Below, in pieces: positions 55,335-63,958 of a stretch of DNA of 64,000 nucleotides (within the stretch, counting starts at the first letter, position 1; every line of letters starts with the position of its first letter). The notes beneath the pieces are model-generated. The model was not told the origin of the DNA. It saw only the letters and a program-made list of their open reading frames with translations, and ran no database searches. Origin of the DNA: Roseibium aggregatum. Lineage in GTDB: Bacteria; Pseudomonadota; Alphaproteobacteria; Rhizobiales; Stappiaceae. Where the stretch lies: contig NZ_JABFCZ010000018.1 of assembly GCF_014692675.1 (NCBI RefSeq), positions 78,514 to 142,513 on the forward strand, written 5' to 3'. The translations under genes were made by a program, and so were the position numbers.

Positions 55335-55354
55335 TAGTTCTATATATAGAACTA
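55335..55354. promoter_or_regulatory. 20-bp palindromic operator of the MarR gene
   Basis: TAGTTCTATATATAGAACTA is a perfect palindrome of ten-base arms ending just before the MarR start codon. Such symmetric A/T-centred sites are typical MarR operators. A repressor bound here would block both transcription start and ribosome access. Confidence 0.75.
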
Positions 55355-55418
55355 TTATCAGATGCAAGAGCGATTGCGCCTGAGAGAATTTCACCCGGCT
55401 GGAAGGGAGGTCAGCCAC

Positions 55419-55742
55419 TCATTTTACGGGAGGTACGATCTCGGTTCCGGGACAGAAACCCTTGTGCGCCACGTTCTGGCCGGCGGTGTGGGCATGGCAG
55501 GCATTGCTGTAGGTCTTGCCGTCGCAGCCGCAGACCGGGTCATATTGCAAGGTGCAGAAATCTGGCTTCTTTGCGCAGACGCCGCTCTGATCGCCGGCAC
55601 CGCAGGTCGCCTCCGGCGTGAACTTGCAGAACTCGCCGTCACCGCAGGTTACCCCGGCGATCCCGCCACAGGTCGCGCCGACCTCGGCGAAGGCGGCCGG
55701 GGCGGCCAGCAAGAACAGGATCAGGACAGCCAGAACTCTCAT
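55419..55742 (-). CDS. Secreted Kazal-type domain protein
   Basis: This 107-residue protein has a signal peptide ending AAFAEVG. The first mature part is Cys-rich ([16 protein letters not shown]) and the second is a Kazal-type domain with the motif [17 protein letters not shown]. Kazal domains usually inhibit serine proteases. In bacteria they are rare and may protect against host or predator proteases. The P1 residue cannot be assigned reliably. It is located between the MarR operon and leuA. Confidence 0.8.
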   Translation of the reverse strand: MRVLAVLILFLLAAPAAFAEVGATCGGIAGVTCGDGEFCKFTPEATCGAGDQSGVCAKKPDFCTLQYDPVCGCDGKTYSNACHAHTAGQNVAHKGFCPGTEIVPPVK

Positions 55743-55981
55743 CTTCCGGACCTTTCACAACGGGACCAACGGCAGAAGCAAGTCTATCGCTTTGGCTCGA
55801 ATTGGCGCAGGAAAAACTTTCCGCCCGTGAAACTCCTGCCTATGGGCGGCCCATTCCCTCTTGCCAATTATTTTCCGATCCCCTAGAAACCTGAACAAAG
55901 ATTAACGTCCCGGTCACGTTTCTGCGGCACGCTTGAACGCCAAAGATCGTAAGTGACCTGAACAAAGGCCCTGAAACACCG

Positions 55982-56083
55982 ATGAGCGCAACGCGCCACA
56001 TGACCGGTTCTTTCAACGACGCGCTTCCCCCGCGCGGCGGCCTTATTCTACTTGGCGACCTCCTTCTGCTTAGCTGCCCCTGA
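55982..56083 (+). CDS. leuL: leuA leader peptide (Leu-rich, attenuation)
   Basis: This 33-codon frame ends LILLGDLLLLSCP before TGA. Eight of the last 19 codons are leucine, using CTT, CTA, CTC and CTG. It starts 244 bases before leuA with AAAGG upstream. This fits the leucine-attenuator leader described in rhizobia (peLeuA). The RNA after it can pair CCCCTGAG (56077-56084) with CTTAGGGG (56116-56123). I see no long T run, so the stop mechanism is unclear. A second ATG at 56000 is an alternative. Confidence 0.8.
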   Translation: MSATRHMTGSFNDALPPRGGLILLGDLLLLSCP

Positions 56084-56123
56084 GCGTCGGCTGATCCGTA
56101 TCCTGCGGACGGGCACTTAGGGG
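56077..56123 (+). promoter_or_regulatory. Candidate attenuator structure downstream of the Leu leader
   Basis: CCCCTGAG, overlapping the leader stop, can pair with CTTAGGGG 31 bases on. The intervening GTCGG/CCGTATCC...GGACGG stretch can form alternative hairpins. The pairing overlaps the leader stop codon, so ribosome position would affect it. No T run follows. Confidence 0.4.
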
Positions 56124-56225
56124 AGACAAAGCGCATTCACCAGTTAAAGACAGACTGATCGCGCGCCGGAGCACTATCCGAAAACCGCTCTGAAAGGCCG
56201 CCGATCCCCGGGAAGGAATAAATTG

Positions 56226-57776
56226 ATGACCGCCGAAAAAGATCAGGTCCGCATCTTCGACACCACCTTGCGCGACGGCGAACAGTCGCCCGGCGCCTCC
56301 ATGACGCTGGAAGAAAAGCTGCAGATCGCCGAGATCCTCGACGACATGGGCGTCGACATCATCGAGGCCGGCTTTCCGATCGCCTCCAACGGCGACTTCG
56401 AGGCCGTCAGCGAGATCGCCAAGCGCTCCAGGAACTCGGTGATCGCAGGCCTTGCCCGCGCCATCCACGCCGATATCGACCGCTGCGGCGACGCCGTGAA
56501 GCACGCCGAGAAAGGCCGGATCCACACCTTCGTTTCCACCTCGCCGATCCATCTGCAGTTCCAGATGAACAAGACCGAGGATGAAGTCCTCGACATCATC
56601 ACCGACACGGTGACCCGCTCGCGCAACCTGATCGATGACGTGGAATGGTCCGCAATGGACGCGACCCGCACGCCGATCGACTACCTGTGCCGCTGCGTGG
56701 AAGCCGCCATCAAGTGCGGCGCAACCACCATCAACCTGCCGGACACGGTCGGCTACGCAACCCCGGACGAGTACAAGCAGATGTTCGTCGACATCCGCAA
56801 CCGGGTGCCGGATGCGGACAAGGCGATCTTCTCCGTCCACTGTCACGACGACCTGGGATTGGCGGTCGCCAACTCGCTGGCCGGTGTGGCCGGCGGCGCG
56901 CGCCAGATCGAATGCACCATTAACGGCCTGGGCGAGCGCGCCGGCAACGCGGCGCTGGAAGAAGTGGTCATGGCGATCCGCACCCGCGGCGATGTGCTGC
57001 CCTACACCTGCGGCGTCGACCCGCAGTACCTGACCCGCGCGTCCAAGCTGGTCTCCGGCGCCTCCGGCTTCGCGGTCCAGTACAACAAGGCGATCGTCGG
57101 CAAGAACGCCTTCGCCCATGAAAGCGGCATCCACCAGGACGGCATGCTGAAGAACGCCGAAACCTACGAAATCATGCGGCCCGAGGACGTCGGCGTGAAG
57201 GCTACGTCGCTGGTGATGGGCAAGCATTCCGGCCGCCATGCCTTCAAGGACAAGCTGCGCGAACTGGGCTACGAACTGGGCGACAACGCCCTGCAGGACG
57301 CCTTCCGTCGGTTCAAGGATCTGGCCGACCGCAAGAAGCACGTCTACGACGAGGACATCGAAGCCCTGGTCGAGGACGAGATCTCCATCGCCAGCGAGAA
57401 CACCCGCGTCATCGCCCTGACCGTGATCGCCGGCACCGGCGGCCCGCAGAAGGCGATCCTGACCATGGACGTCAACGGCCATCACGAGACCCGCGAATGC
57501 ACGGGCGACGGACCGGTCGACGCGACATTCAACGCCATCAAGGCGATCATCCCCCACGACGCCACCCTGCAGCTCTACCAGGTGCATGCGGTGACGGAAG
57601 GGACCGACGCCCAGGCGGAAGTCTCCGTTCGCCTGGAATCCGGCGGCCGGATCGCAACCGGCAAGGGCGCGGACACCGACACCCTGGTCGCCTCCGCCCG
57701 CGCCTATGTCTCGGCCCTCAACAAGCTGGCCCTGCGCCAGCAGGGCAGCAACCCGGGCGCGCTGAAGGCAAGCTGA
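56226..57776 (+). CDS. leuA: 2-isopropylmalate synthase
   Basis: This 516-residue enzyme condenses acetyl-CoA with 2-ketoisovalerate, the first committed step of leucine synthesis. The N-terminal DTTLRDGEQSPGASM and the metal site HCHDDLGLAVANS (usual HxH) are present, and the C-terminal regulatory domain binds leucine. The start is the ATG at 56226 with GGGAAGGA; the TTG just before could extend it by one residue. A leucine-rich leader precedes it and a terminator follows. Confidence 0.97.
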   Translation: MTAEKDQVRIFDTTLRDGEQSPGASMTLEEKLQIAEILDDMGVDIIEAGFPIASNGDFEAVSEIAKRSRNSVIAGLARAIHADIDRCGDAVKHAEKGRIHTFVSTSPIHLQFQMNKTEDEVLDIITDTVTRSRNLIDDVEWSAMDATRTPIDYLCRCVEAAIKCGATTINLPDTVGYATPDEYKQMFVDIRNRVPDADKAIFSVHCHDDLGLAVANSLAGVAGGARQIECTINGLGERAGNAALEEVVMAIRTRGDVLPYTCGVDPQYLTRASKLVSGASGFAVQYNKAIVGKNAFAHESGIHQDGMLKNAETYEIMRPEDVGVKATSLVMGKHSGRHAFKDKLRELGYELGDNALQDAFRRFKDLADRKKHVYDEDIEALVEDEISIASENTRVIALTVIAGTGGPQKAILTMDVNGHHETRECTGDGPVDATFNAIKAIIPHDATLQLYQVHAVTEGTDAQAEVSVRLESGGRIATGKGADTDTLVASARAYVSALNKLALRQQGSNPGALKAS

Positions 57777-57804
57777 TCCGCGCTCAGCAGTTTCAGATCA
57801 CAGG

Positions 57805-57834
57805 ACGGGGAGCCCACGGCTTCCCGTTTTTGTT
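57805..57834 (+). terminator. Rho-independent terminator after leuA
   Basis: The stem ACGGGGAGCC / GGCTTCCCGT (one G-T pair) has a CAC loop and is followed by a T run. It lies 29 bases after the leuA stop. Confidence 0.8.
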
Positions 57835-57926
57835 TGCGTGTGGAATTGTCAGGTTGATTGTCACGATCAAGATTGACCGGAGCCGCCCGCCCCGTACCTT
57901 GGTCCGGACCAGGAGGCCCGCAAATC

Positions 57927-59297
57927 ATGTGGCAAGCAATCGCAAACGCTCTGGCAAACGGCCATGACCTGTGCGGACATCCGCAGGACGTGACCATCAC
58001 GGGCGATCTCTCCCTTTGCGAAAACCGGCCCGTCTCCGAACTGGCATTGGCGGCTGTGTCTTCGGCGGCCGCTGCGGTTCGCGCCCTCTCCGGAACAGGA
58101 GGCACAGCGGCGGTCGACCGCAATCTGGTCGACCAATGGTGCAAGACCAGTGTCACCCCTATCGGCTGGAAGTTACCGTCCCAATGGGATGATTTCGCCC
58201 GAGATTACGCCACCCGCGACGGCTGGATCAGGCTGCACACCAACGCTCCGCATCACCGCACTGCCGCCCACTCCGTCCTCGGAAATCCGAAAACGGGCGA
58301 GGAAGCGGCCGAGCGGATTTCGGACTGGGCCGGAGAAGATCTGGAAACCGAAATCGTTGACGCCGGCGGCTGCGCCGCGGTCCGGTATGACACCGCACGC
58401 TGGAGAACCCATCCGCAGGGACAGGCGGTTGCCGAAGAACCGGTCGTCGCCTGGACGGAAAGGTCTGCGCGGAAGACCCCATGGCGCCCGACAAATGCTG
58501 CACGCCCCCTTGCCGGCCTGCGTGTGCTCGACCTGACCCGTGTTCTCGCAGGTCCCGTGTGCACCCGGTTCCTCGCCGCTTTCGGCGCGTCGGTCCTGCG
58601 CATCGATCCGGAAAGCTGGAACGAGGAGGGAAATGCGGTCGAGATGACCGTGGGCAAGACCTGCAGCACGCTCGATCTCAAGACCGAAGACGGTCGCAGC
58701 GCCTTCCTGAAACTGGCGGGCGAGGCCCATCTGATGGTGTCGGGCTACAGGGCGGATGCGCTGGAACGCCTGGGCCTCGGTCCCGAGGCGCTGCAAGCCG
58801 CAAATCCCGACCTGATCACCGTCTCCCTGAACGCCTATGGCTGGACCGGCCCCTGGCGCACCCGGAGGGGTTTCGACAGCCTGGTGCAACGGAGCACAGG
58901 CCTGGCGGCTCCCGGCCCGGACGGACAACCCAAAGGCCTGCCCTACCAGGTGCTGGACCATTCGACCGGATACCTGATGGCCGCAGCCGCAATTCACGCC
59001 CTGCTCAGAGCCTCGTCCGAAGGCATGGTTTCTTCGGCCCGCCTTTCATTGGCAAGGCAGGCGCATCTCCTGCTCGACCATTGGCGCGATGAACCGAAAC
59101 CCTCCGACTTCGTCCGCTCAGATCTCATCCGTCGAGACCCCACATTCGAGACGACCGCCTGGGGCGATCTTCAACGCCTGCCGCTGCCGTTCGCAATCGA
59201 AGGCATTTCTGCAAGCTGGAGATGTCCTGCCCATCCGCTGCGGTCCGATCCACTGGGATGGATCGACGAAGCCGGGAATTCGGTGCGCATCACATAG
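57927..59297 (+). CDS. CaiB/BaiF-family CoA-transferase (class III)
   Basis: This 456-residue protein has a family III CoA-transferase core from about residue 195 (LRVLDLTRVLAGPVCTRFLAAFGASVLRID). VSGYRADALERLGLG and ITVSLNAYGWTGPW follow it. The first 190 residues are a second, degenerate copy or extension. Such enzymes move CoA between carboxylates or act as racemases. The substrate is unknown. The ATG at 57927 follows CCAGGAGG. It is convergent with the serine hydrolase gene. Confidence 0.82.
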   Translation: MWQAIANALANGHDLCGHPQDVTITGDLSLCENRPVSELALAAVSSAAAAVRALSGTGGTAAVDRNLVDQWCKTSVTPIGWKLPSQWDDFARDYATRDGWIRLHTNAPHHRTAAHSVLGNPKTGEEAAERISDWAGEDLETEIVDAGGCAAVRYDTARWRTHPQGQAVAEEPVVAWTERSARKTPWRPTNAARPLAGLRVLDLTRVLAGPVCTRFLAAFGASVLRIDPESWNEEGNAVEMTVGKTCSTLDLKTEDGRSAFLKLAGEAHLMVSGYRADALERLGLGPEALQAANPDLITVSLNAYGWTGPWRTRRGFDSLVQRSTGLAAPGPDGQPKGLPYQVLDHSTGYLMAAAAIHALLRASSEGMVSSARLSLARQAHLLLDHWRDEPKPSDFVRSDLIRRDPTFETTAWGDLQRLPLPFAIEGISASWRCPAHPLRSDPLGWIDEAGNSVRIT

Positions 59298-59313
59298 GTC
59301 TTCCTGGTCGGGC

Positions 59314-60468
59314 TCAGCCCTTGGGAAAGAGTTCGTAGAGGGTGGAGTGGAGAAGTTGCACCCGTTCTCCGAAACGCACGACGACGGCGTCCTGCTTGGG
59401 CAACAGATAGACCATCTGGCCGTCCAGCCCCATGAAATAGGCGAAGGGGCCCTGGGCCTGTTCGCCCGGACGATCAAGCACATCGTGGCGAACCTGATCG
59501 CCATAGGCACCTTGGCGCCTGGCCTGCGCATCGAGATTGGGCATCAGAAAGTCGCGCCACAGCGCCTGCGGAAGAAACGGCTTTCCCAAGGTGCCGTTGT
59601 CGAGAAGAAAGCGTCCCACCCGAATCCAGTCCAAGGGCCTTGCGTAAAGGCAGCAATAGGCCGAGACGCCTCGGCCTGCGGGATAACGCCGCCAATGGGC
59701 ATCCGCCGCGCCGGCAGGCTTCCAGATCAGCGAGGACAGAAGGTCCGGCAGCGATTGATTATAAACCCGCTCGAGCGCCACGCCAAGAAGCGCTGTATTG
59801 GCGCTCTGATAATGGAAATGGCCCTCCATATTCCGGTCGACCCGCAATTCGGGCATCATCTTCTCGATCCCGTAGGCGTGGATCCGCGCCAGCGGTCCAA
59901 ACGGCGAAAACGAATGATCGTCGGCGGATGTATCCTCGGTCTTTGGCGGCTCGGGGACCATCACGAGACCGCTCGACATGGTGAGCACTTCACCGACCGT
60001 CACATCCGGCGCGTCCGCGCCGAGTATCTGCCTGAGCGGCGCGTCGAGGCTTTTGATACGTCCGTCGGCGACGGCCCGCAGAACCAGCGCGCCGACCAGG
60101 CTTTTGACCAGGGAATAGGAGTTGAGACGGGTGTCGCGGATAACACCATCACGATAGATCTCGGTCTGGAGAACGCCGCCGCGTTCCATGAGCAACGCCC
60201 GACCTCCGCTTTCCTCAAAGCGCGTCTGCACCGGGACGCCGGGCAATTGAGCCGGCGCCTGGCCTTCAGGAAGCGTGGTCCCCTGGACGGTCGCGTAGTT
60301 TCCGGGCGCAGGCCATGTCGGGCCGGGAAAGCCCTCTCCCGCAAGCACTAAAAGCTGGGGCGCACGCCATGCCGTCAGCACGAGCGCCAGCAGCACGAGC
60401 GCGAGAAATGCGGCCACGCCGGCCCCCAGCCGGCGTGACGTGAAATAACGTGTCGAAATGGAATTCAT
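59314..60468 (-). CDS. Beta-lactamase-family serine hydrolase
   Basis: This 384-residue protein has an N-terminal membrane segment (GAGVAAFLALVLLALVLTAW) and a class C beta-lactamase fold. The nucleophile is in SLVK (SxxK), and YQSAN is the YxN-like motif. Members are esterases, D-aminopeptidases or PBP-like enzymes, and true beta-lactamase activity is rare. The catalytic domain faces the periplasm. It starts 10 bases after an acetyltransferase gene and may share its operon. Confidence 0.82.
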   Translation of the reverse strand: MNSISTRYFTSRRLGAGVAAFLALVLLALVLTAWRAPQLLVLAGEGFPGPTWPAPGNYATVQGTTLPEGQAPAQLPGVPVQTRFEESGGRALLMERGGVLQTEIYRDGVIRDTRLNSYSLVKSLVGALVLRAVADGRIKSLDAPLRQILGADAPDVTVGEVLTMSSGLVMVPEPPKTEDTSADDHSFSPFGPLARIHAYGIEKMMPELRVDRNMEGHFHYQSANTALLGVALERVYNQSLPDLLSSLIWKPAGAADAHWRRYPAGRGVSAYCCLYARPLDWIRVGRFLLDNGTLGKPFLPQALWRDFLMPNLDAQARRQGAYGDQVRHDVLDRPGEQAQGPFAYFMGLDGQMVYLLPKQDAVVVRFGERVQLLHSTLYELFPKG

Positions 60469-60478
60469 GCGCGGGCGT

Positions 60479-61021
60479 TCAGGCGCTCATCACATAGGTC
60501 TGCATGGCCGGGCTCAGCATCTGGAAGATATCGCAGGGATAACCTGCAATCCGCCGGCTTTCCCGGTAGGCGAACCCCGTTGCCAGCAGGATCTCCCGCG
60601 CCGCCTTGTTGTCGGTGCGGACCATCGCGACCAGATGGGAGAAATAGGTATTGTCGAAAAACCAGTCGGCCAGCGTCCGGCACATCCGCGCCGACAGTCC
60701 CGGATCCTTTTTGAGCGCCGCCTCGGTGAAGCAATAGCTCATTTCGATTTCGGACGTTTCCTCGAAGGCCGAAAAGCCGGCCCATCCGAGGAACTTGCCT
60801 TCCGCGGATAATATTTTCCAACGGCTGAAGCCGTGACTGTCCCGGCTTTCCTCCGCCTCGATCAGGAACCTTTCCGCATCTTCGGCCGTCCTGGCGGCCG
60901 GACCGGGCGAGGAATAGCGGTCGACACCGGCATCGCGGTGTAGATCCTGCACGAGATTCAAATCGGAACGGGAAAACGGCACGAGACGGACGGCCCCGCA
61001 CTTCAGAACAACCTCCTGCAC
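60479..61021 (-). CDS. GNAT-family N-acetyltransferase (RimJ/RimL-like)
   Basis: This 180-residue acetyltransferase has the RimJ/RimL-like order of motifs: an N-terminal VRLVPFSRSDL region, WAGFSAFEE and an EIEMSYCF strand, then the C-terminal NKAAREILLATGFAY. The GTG at 61021 has an AGGGAGG site six bases upstream, so I prefer it over an ATG at 61072 with no site. The substrate is unknown. It is followed after 10 bases by the serine hydrolase gene. Confidence 0.83.
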   Translation of the reverse strand: MQEVVLKCGAVRLVPFSRSDLNLVQDLHRDAGVDRYSSPGPAARTAEDAERFLIEAEESRDSHGFSRWKILSAEGKFLGWAGFSAFEETSEIEMSYCFTEAALKKDPGLSARMCRTLADWFFDNTYFSHLVAMVRTDNKAAREILLATGFAYRESRRIAGYPCDIFQMLSPAMQTYVMSA

Positions 61022-61371
61022 TGTGGCCTCCCTGCGCACGTCATTATCGTCGAGAAGTAGTCGGCCCCTCATTCGACAACCTTGTTTTAGGTACTCGGAA
61101 AATGTGCCGTTACAAAGGCAAAAAATTCTATATCCGGATCAAAATACGATATCTGCATTTTATACGTAAACTTATGCAGAGTCTTTCCACAGTGCACCGC
61201 ACAATCTGCAAACTTGCCGCCGCGTTAATTGTTAGAAAATTTCAGGTTAATACTTGGGATCAACACCTTAGCCGGCATAAATAGAATCAGCTTTGTCCTG
61301 AAGACCATGGTTCAATCTCCGTTCCGGCCGTTCCGGACACAACCATTGCTGCAACCGGCGCCGATACCCGG
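61022..61371. other. A/T-rich intergenic stretch, no gene seen
   Basis: These 350 bases contain the GNAT promoter region and an unusually A/T-rich segment (61100-61260). A 60-codon frame at 61102-61284 looks random. I see no RNA gene or repeat. Confidence 0.5.
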
Positions 61372-61824
61372 TCAAGGCGCCAACAGCAGGAGATGCGCGG
61401 GACACGTCCGGCAGTCCGAGGATCCGAACCCCGGCACCGGCACCGTCGCATTCAACACGTCGGACGCTTTTGTCCGCAGGCCGCACTCGGTCGCCTCCGG
61501 CACCATGAACCCGGCGGCTTCCACCGCCACGCCGCTCAGGTAGTCGACATGCCAGCGCACGGCCTTGTCCCGGCGCAGGTGGCGCCCGAGCCGTGCCCGC
61601 ACCCCTCCCGGACCTTTGGCGCTGCCGCAGTAAAGATAGAGCCCGGGCGCCAAAACCGGATGTCCCAGTCGCGCAAGATCAAGGGCGACCGGCTCCGCAA
61701 GCCGCAGCAGGAGACCATAAGTTCCGGGGCCGGAGGGAAGCCGTTCGGTCTCCCCTTCACCGGCTGAAAGGCTCGCGCCGAGCCGGCGGGCGATCTCTGC
61801 CGCCTCGGCAGGCACCGGCCGCAT
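61372..61824 (-). CDS. GIY-YIG/DUF123-like protein
   Basis: This 150-residue protein has a DUF123 core: GTYGLLLRL, then LAPGLYLYCGSAKGPGGVRARLGRHLRR, with the G-x-Y-x-Y-x-G arrangement of GIY-YIG nucleases, and WHVDYL. The C-terminus has CRTCPAHLL, possibly a metal site. The ATG at 61824 overlaps the miaA TGA (TGATG), so it is coupled to miaA. A DNA/RNA nuclease role is plausible but unproven. Confidence 0.75.
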   Translation of the reverse strand: MRPVPAEAAEIARRLGASLSAGEGETERLPSGPGTYGLLLRLAEPVALDLARLGHPVLAPGLYLYCGSAKGPGGVRARLGRHLRRDKAVRWHVDYLSGVAVEAAGFMVPEATECGLRTKASDVLNATVPVPGFGSSDCRTCPAHLLLLAP

Positions 61825-62789
61825 CACCGGACAAACCTTTCCGCGATCCGCTGCGCCATCTCTTCCGCCCGCTCGGCGGACGGGTCCAGACGCTCCCAGT
61901 CCGCCATCTGGTTGCGGAACCATGTCTCCTGACGTTTTGCGTATCGACGCGTGGCGACGGTCAACAGCCGTTCGGCTTCTTGCCCGTCGATCTCACCGGC
62001 AAGCAGTGCCGCGATCTCCTTCACGCCGATGGCGCGCATCGCCGGCAGGCTTTTCGGCAGGTCAAGCTGCAGAAGGGCCCTGACCTCGTCGAGGCCGCCG
62101 CTCTCCAGCATCAGCTTCGCCCGCCGGGCGATCCGCTCATGCAGCCAGGCGCGCGGTGGGGCCAGAACAAGCCGCAGGCATCCGTCGGGGAAAAGTAGCG
62201 ATTCCCCATGCGCTTCTCTCTGCCAGTCGGCCAGCGTCCTGCCGGTGGACAGAACAACCTCCAAAGCACGGGTCAGCCGCTGAAGATCCTTGAGATCAGC
62301 CGCCGCCTTGGGATCCTTTTCCTGCAAGGCCTGGCGGACGGCGTCGATACCGCCTTCGTCCGCAAGGCTCCGGCACCGGGTTCGCACTTGCGGATCGATA
62401 TCGGGAAGCTCCGCGAAACCTTCCGTGAGCGCCTTGAAATAAAGACCGGTCCCGCCGACGAAGACCGGCAGCTTGCCACTAGCCCTGATCTCCTTGAGCT
62501 CGCGCTCCACCAGACGGAGCCAGTCCCCGGTCGAAAAGGCGTCCGCAGCCGGCAGAACCCCGTACAGCCGATGCGGCGCCCGCGCCAGGTCTTCCGCCGG
62601 CGGACGGGCCGTCACGATCGAGAGCTCCCGGTAAAGCTGCATGGAATCCGCGTTCACGATCACGCCATCCAGGGCTTCCGCGAGCGCGAGTGCCAATGCC
62701 GACTTGCCGCTGGCCGTCGGTCCGGCTATCAGGACAGCATCGTATCCGGATTGCCTCCGGTCCTGCCTGCCGTCCAAGGTCGCACTCAT
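61824..62789 (-). CDS. miaA: tRNA dimethylallyltransferase
   Basis: This 321-residue enzyme adds a dimethylallyl group to A37 of tRNAs that read UNN codons. The P-loop IAGPTASGKSALALALAE, then DSMQLYRELSIVTARP, and the tRNA-binding QETWFRNQ near the C-terminus are characteristic. The ATG at 62789 gives the family N-terminus, with AAAGGA upstream in the serB coding region. The two divergent start codons overlap. A GIY-YIG-like gene is coupled downstream. Confidence 0.94.
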   Translation of the reverse strand: MSATLDGRQDRRQSGYDAVLIAGPTASGKSALALALAEALDGVIVNADSMQLYRELSIVTARPPAEDLARAPHRLYGVLPAADAFSTGDWLRLVERELKEIRASGKLPVFVGGTGLYFKALTEGFAELPDIDPQVRTRCRSLADEGGIDAVRQALQEKDPKAAADLKDLQRLTRALEVVLSTGRTLADWQREAHGESLLFPDGCLRLVLAPPRAWLHERIARRAKLMLESGGLDEVRALLQLDLPKSLPAMRAIGVKEIAALLAGEIDGQEAERLLTVATRRYAKRQETWFRNQMADWERLDPSAERAEEMAQRIAERFVR

Positions 62790-63678
62790 GTCCTTTGTTG
62801 CCACTCTCGTTTCCAATCCGATCAGGCCTGCCGTCGACGACGACACTCTCGCGCGTGTCGCAAGGGTGCTCGGCACCTCGTCAACTCCGGTCGTGCTCAA
62901 TCCGGGCGTCGCCGGCGAGGTCGTGTTCGACGCAGCCGACGGAAAACAGGCCGAGGCCGCAATCCGCGAAACATTGGCCGGTGCGCCGGTCGACGTCTTT
63001 GTGCAGCCCATTGACGGCCGGCGCAAGCGTCTGCTGATCGCCGACATGGATTCCACCATGATCCGCCAAGAGTGCATTGACGAACTTGCGGCCGAGCTCG
63101 GGCTCAAGGAGCACATCGCCGCCATCACCGAACGGGCCATGCGCGGCGAGATCGAATTCGAACCGGCCCTGCGCGAGCGGGTGGCGCTGCTGCGGGGGCT
63201 CGCGATTTCCGCGATCGAGACCGTCCTCAATACGCGCATCCAGCTCATGCCCGGCGGACGGACGCTGGTACAGACCATGAAAGCCAACGGCGCCTACTGC
63301 GCTCTCGTCTCCGGCGGCTTCACCCACTTCACAAGCGCGGTAGCCGCCATGATCGGCTTTGACGAAAACCAGGCCAATGTGCTGATCGAGGAAGACGGCA
63401 CCCTGGCGGGCACCGTTCAGGAGCCGATTCTCGGCAAGGATGCCAAACGCCGGCGCCTGGAAGAACTGGTGGCGGAAAAGAACCTCGCCTTTTCCGAAAC
63501 GCTGGCCGTCGGCGACGGGGCGAACGACCTGGCGATGATCCAGCGCGCCGGCATCGGCGTTGCCTATCGCGCCAAGCCCGCCGTCGGTGCGGCCGCCGAC
63601 ATGCGCGTCGATCACGGCGACCTGACCGCCCTTCTTTATCTGCAGGGCTACGCGTCGGGCGACTTCGTCCTGTCCTGA
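62788..63678 (+). CDS. serB: Phosphoserine phosphatase
   Basis: This 296-residue HAD-family enzyme releases phosphate from phosphoserine, the last step of serine synthesis. The catalytic DMDSTMIRQECIDELA (DxDxT) and the C-terminal GDGANDLAMIQRAG are intact. The first 80 residues form an N-terminal regulatory domain. The ATG at 62788 gives the family start MSFVATLVSNP and has AAGG upstream within miaA. It acts after SerA (24692), which is elsewhere. Confidence 0.95.
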   Translation: MSFVATLVSNPIRPAVDDDTLARVARVLGTSSTPVVLNPGVAGEVVFDAADGKQAEAAIRETLAGAPVDVFVQPIDGRRKRLLIADMDSTMIRQECIDELAAELGLKEHIAAITERAMRGEIEFEPALRERVALLRGLAISAIETVLNTRIQLMPGGRTLVQTMKANGAYCALVSGGFTHFTSAVAAMIGFDENQANVLIEEDGTLAGTVQEPILGKDAKRRRLEELVAEKNLAFSETLAVGDGANDLAMIQRAGIGVAYRAKPAVGAAADMRVDHGDLTALLYLQGYASGDFVLS

Positions 63679-63703
63679 GCGTCCGGCCAGCGATCAAACA
63701 AAA

Positions 63704-63723
63704 AGGGCGCCCTGAGGCGCCCT
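63704..63723. terminator. Hairpin after serB
   Basis: AGGGCGCC / GGCGCCCT with a CTGA loop forms an 8-bp stem. The T run is only on the minus strand (AAAAA precedes it on the plus), so it would best terminate a leftward gene beyond the window; for serB it may act weakly. Confidence 0.45.
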
Positions 63724-63751
63724 GAATTGATGACAGCCTAGCCGCTTGCTT

Positions 63752-63889
63752 CCCTCTCCCCCCTTGAGGGGGAGATGTCCGTGATAGCGGACAGAGGGGG
63801 GTGTTGGGCCTCAAGACATATCGCAGCGCCAGAGGGTGACGTTCATATCGTTACCCCCCTCTGTCACCTTCGGTGACATCTCCCCCTTG
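63752..63889. repeat. Pair of inverted REP-like units
   Basis: Two units face each other. Each has the same flanks, GGGGAGATGTC and GACAGAGGGGGGT, around a different short hairpin (CGTGATAGCG on the left, ACCGAAGGT in the inverted right copy). They are about 50 bases apart. Units of this kind are common between genes in Rhizobiales. Confidence 0.7.
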
Positions 63890-63926
63890 CATGTTGTGTT
63901 TGGGTCAAATCGATGAAGATTTGGCT

Positions 63927-63958
63927 GATCCCCGGAGGTTGGCCGACCTCCGGGGATC
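63927..63958. repeat. 13-bp hairpin near the window edge
   Basis: GATCCCCGGAGGT / ACCTCCGGGGATC is a perfect 13-bp stem with a TGGCCG loop. Just after it, an ATG at 63983 opens a frame that leaves the window (ATGGCCAAGAACCG reads MAKNR). That start resembles some IS1595-like transposases, but only a few codons are visible. Confidence 0.4.

Noticed and set aside
55840..56136. Minus-strand frame across the leuA leader
   Set aside because: It overlaps the better-supported leader peptide on the plus strand and has no protein features.
61102..61284. 60-codon frame in the A/T-rich gap before the GNAT gene
   Set aside because: No ribosome-binding site, random composition, and the region is better explained as promoter DNA.
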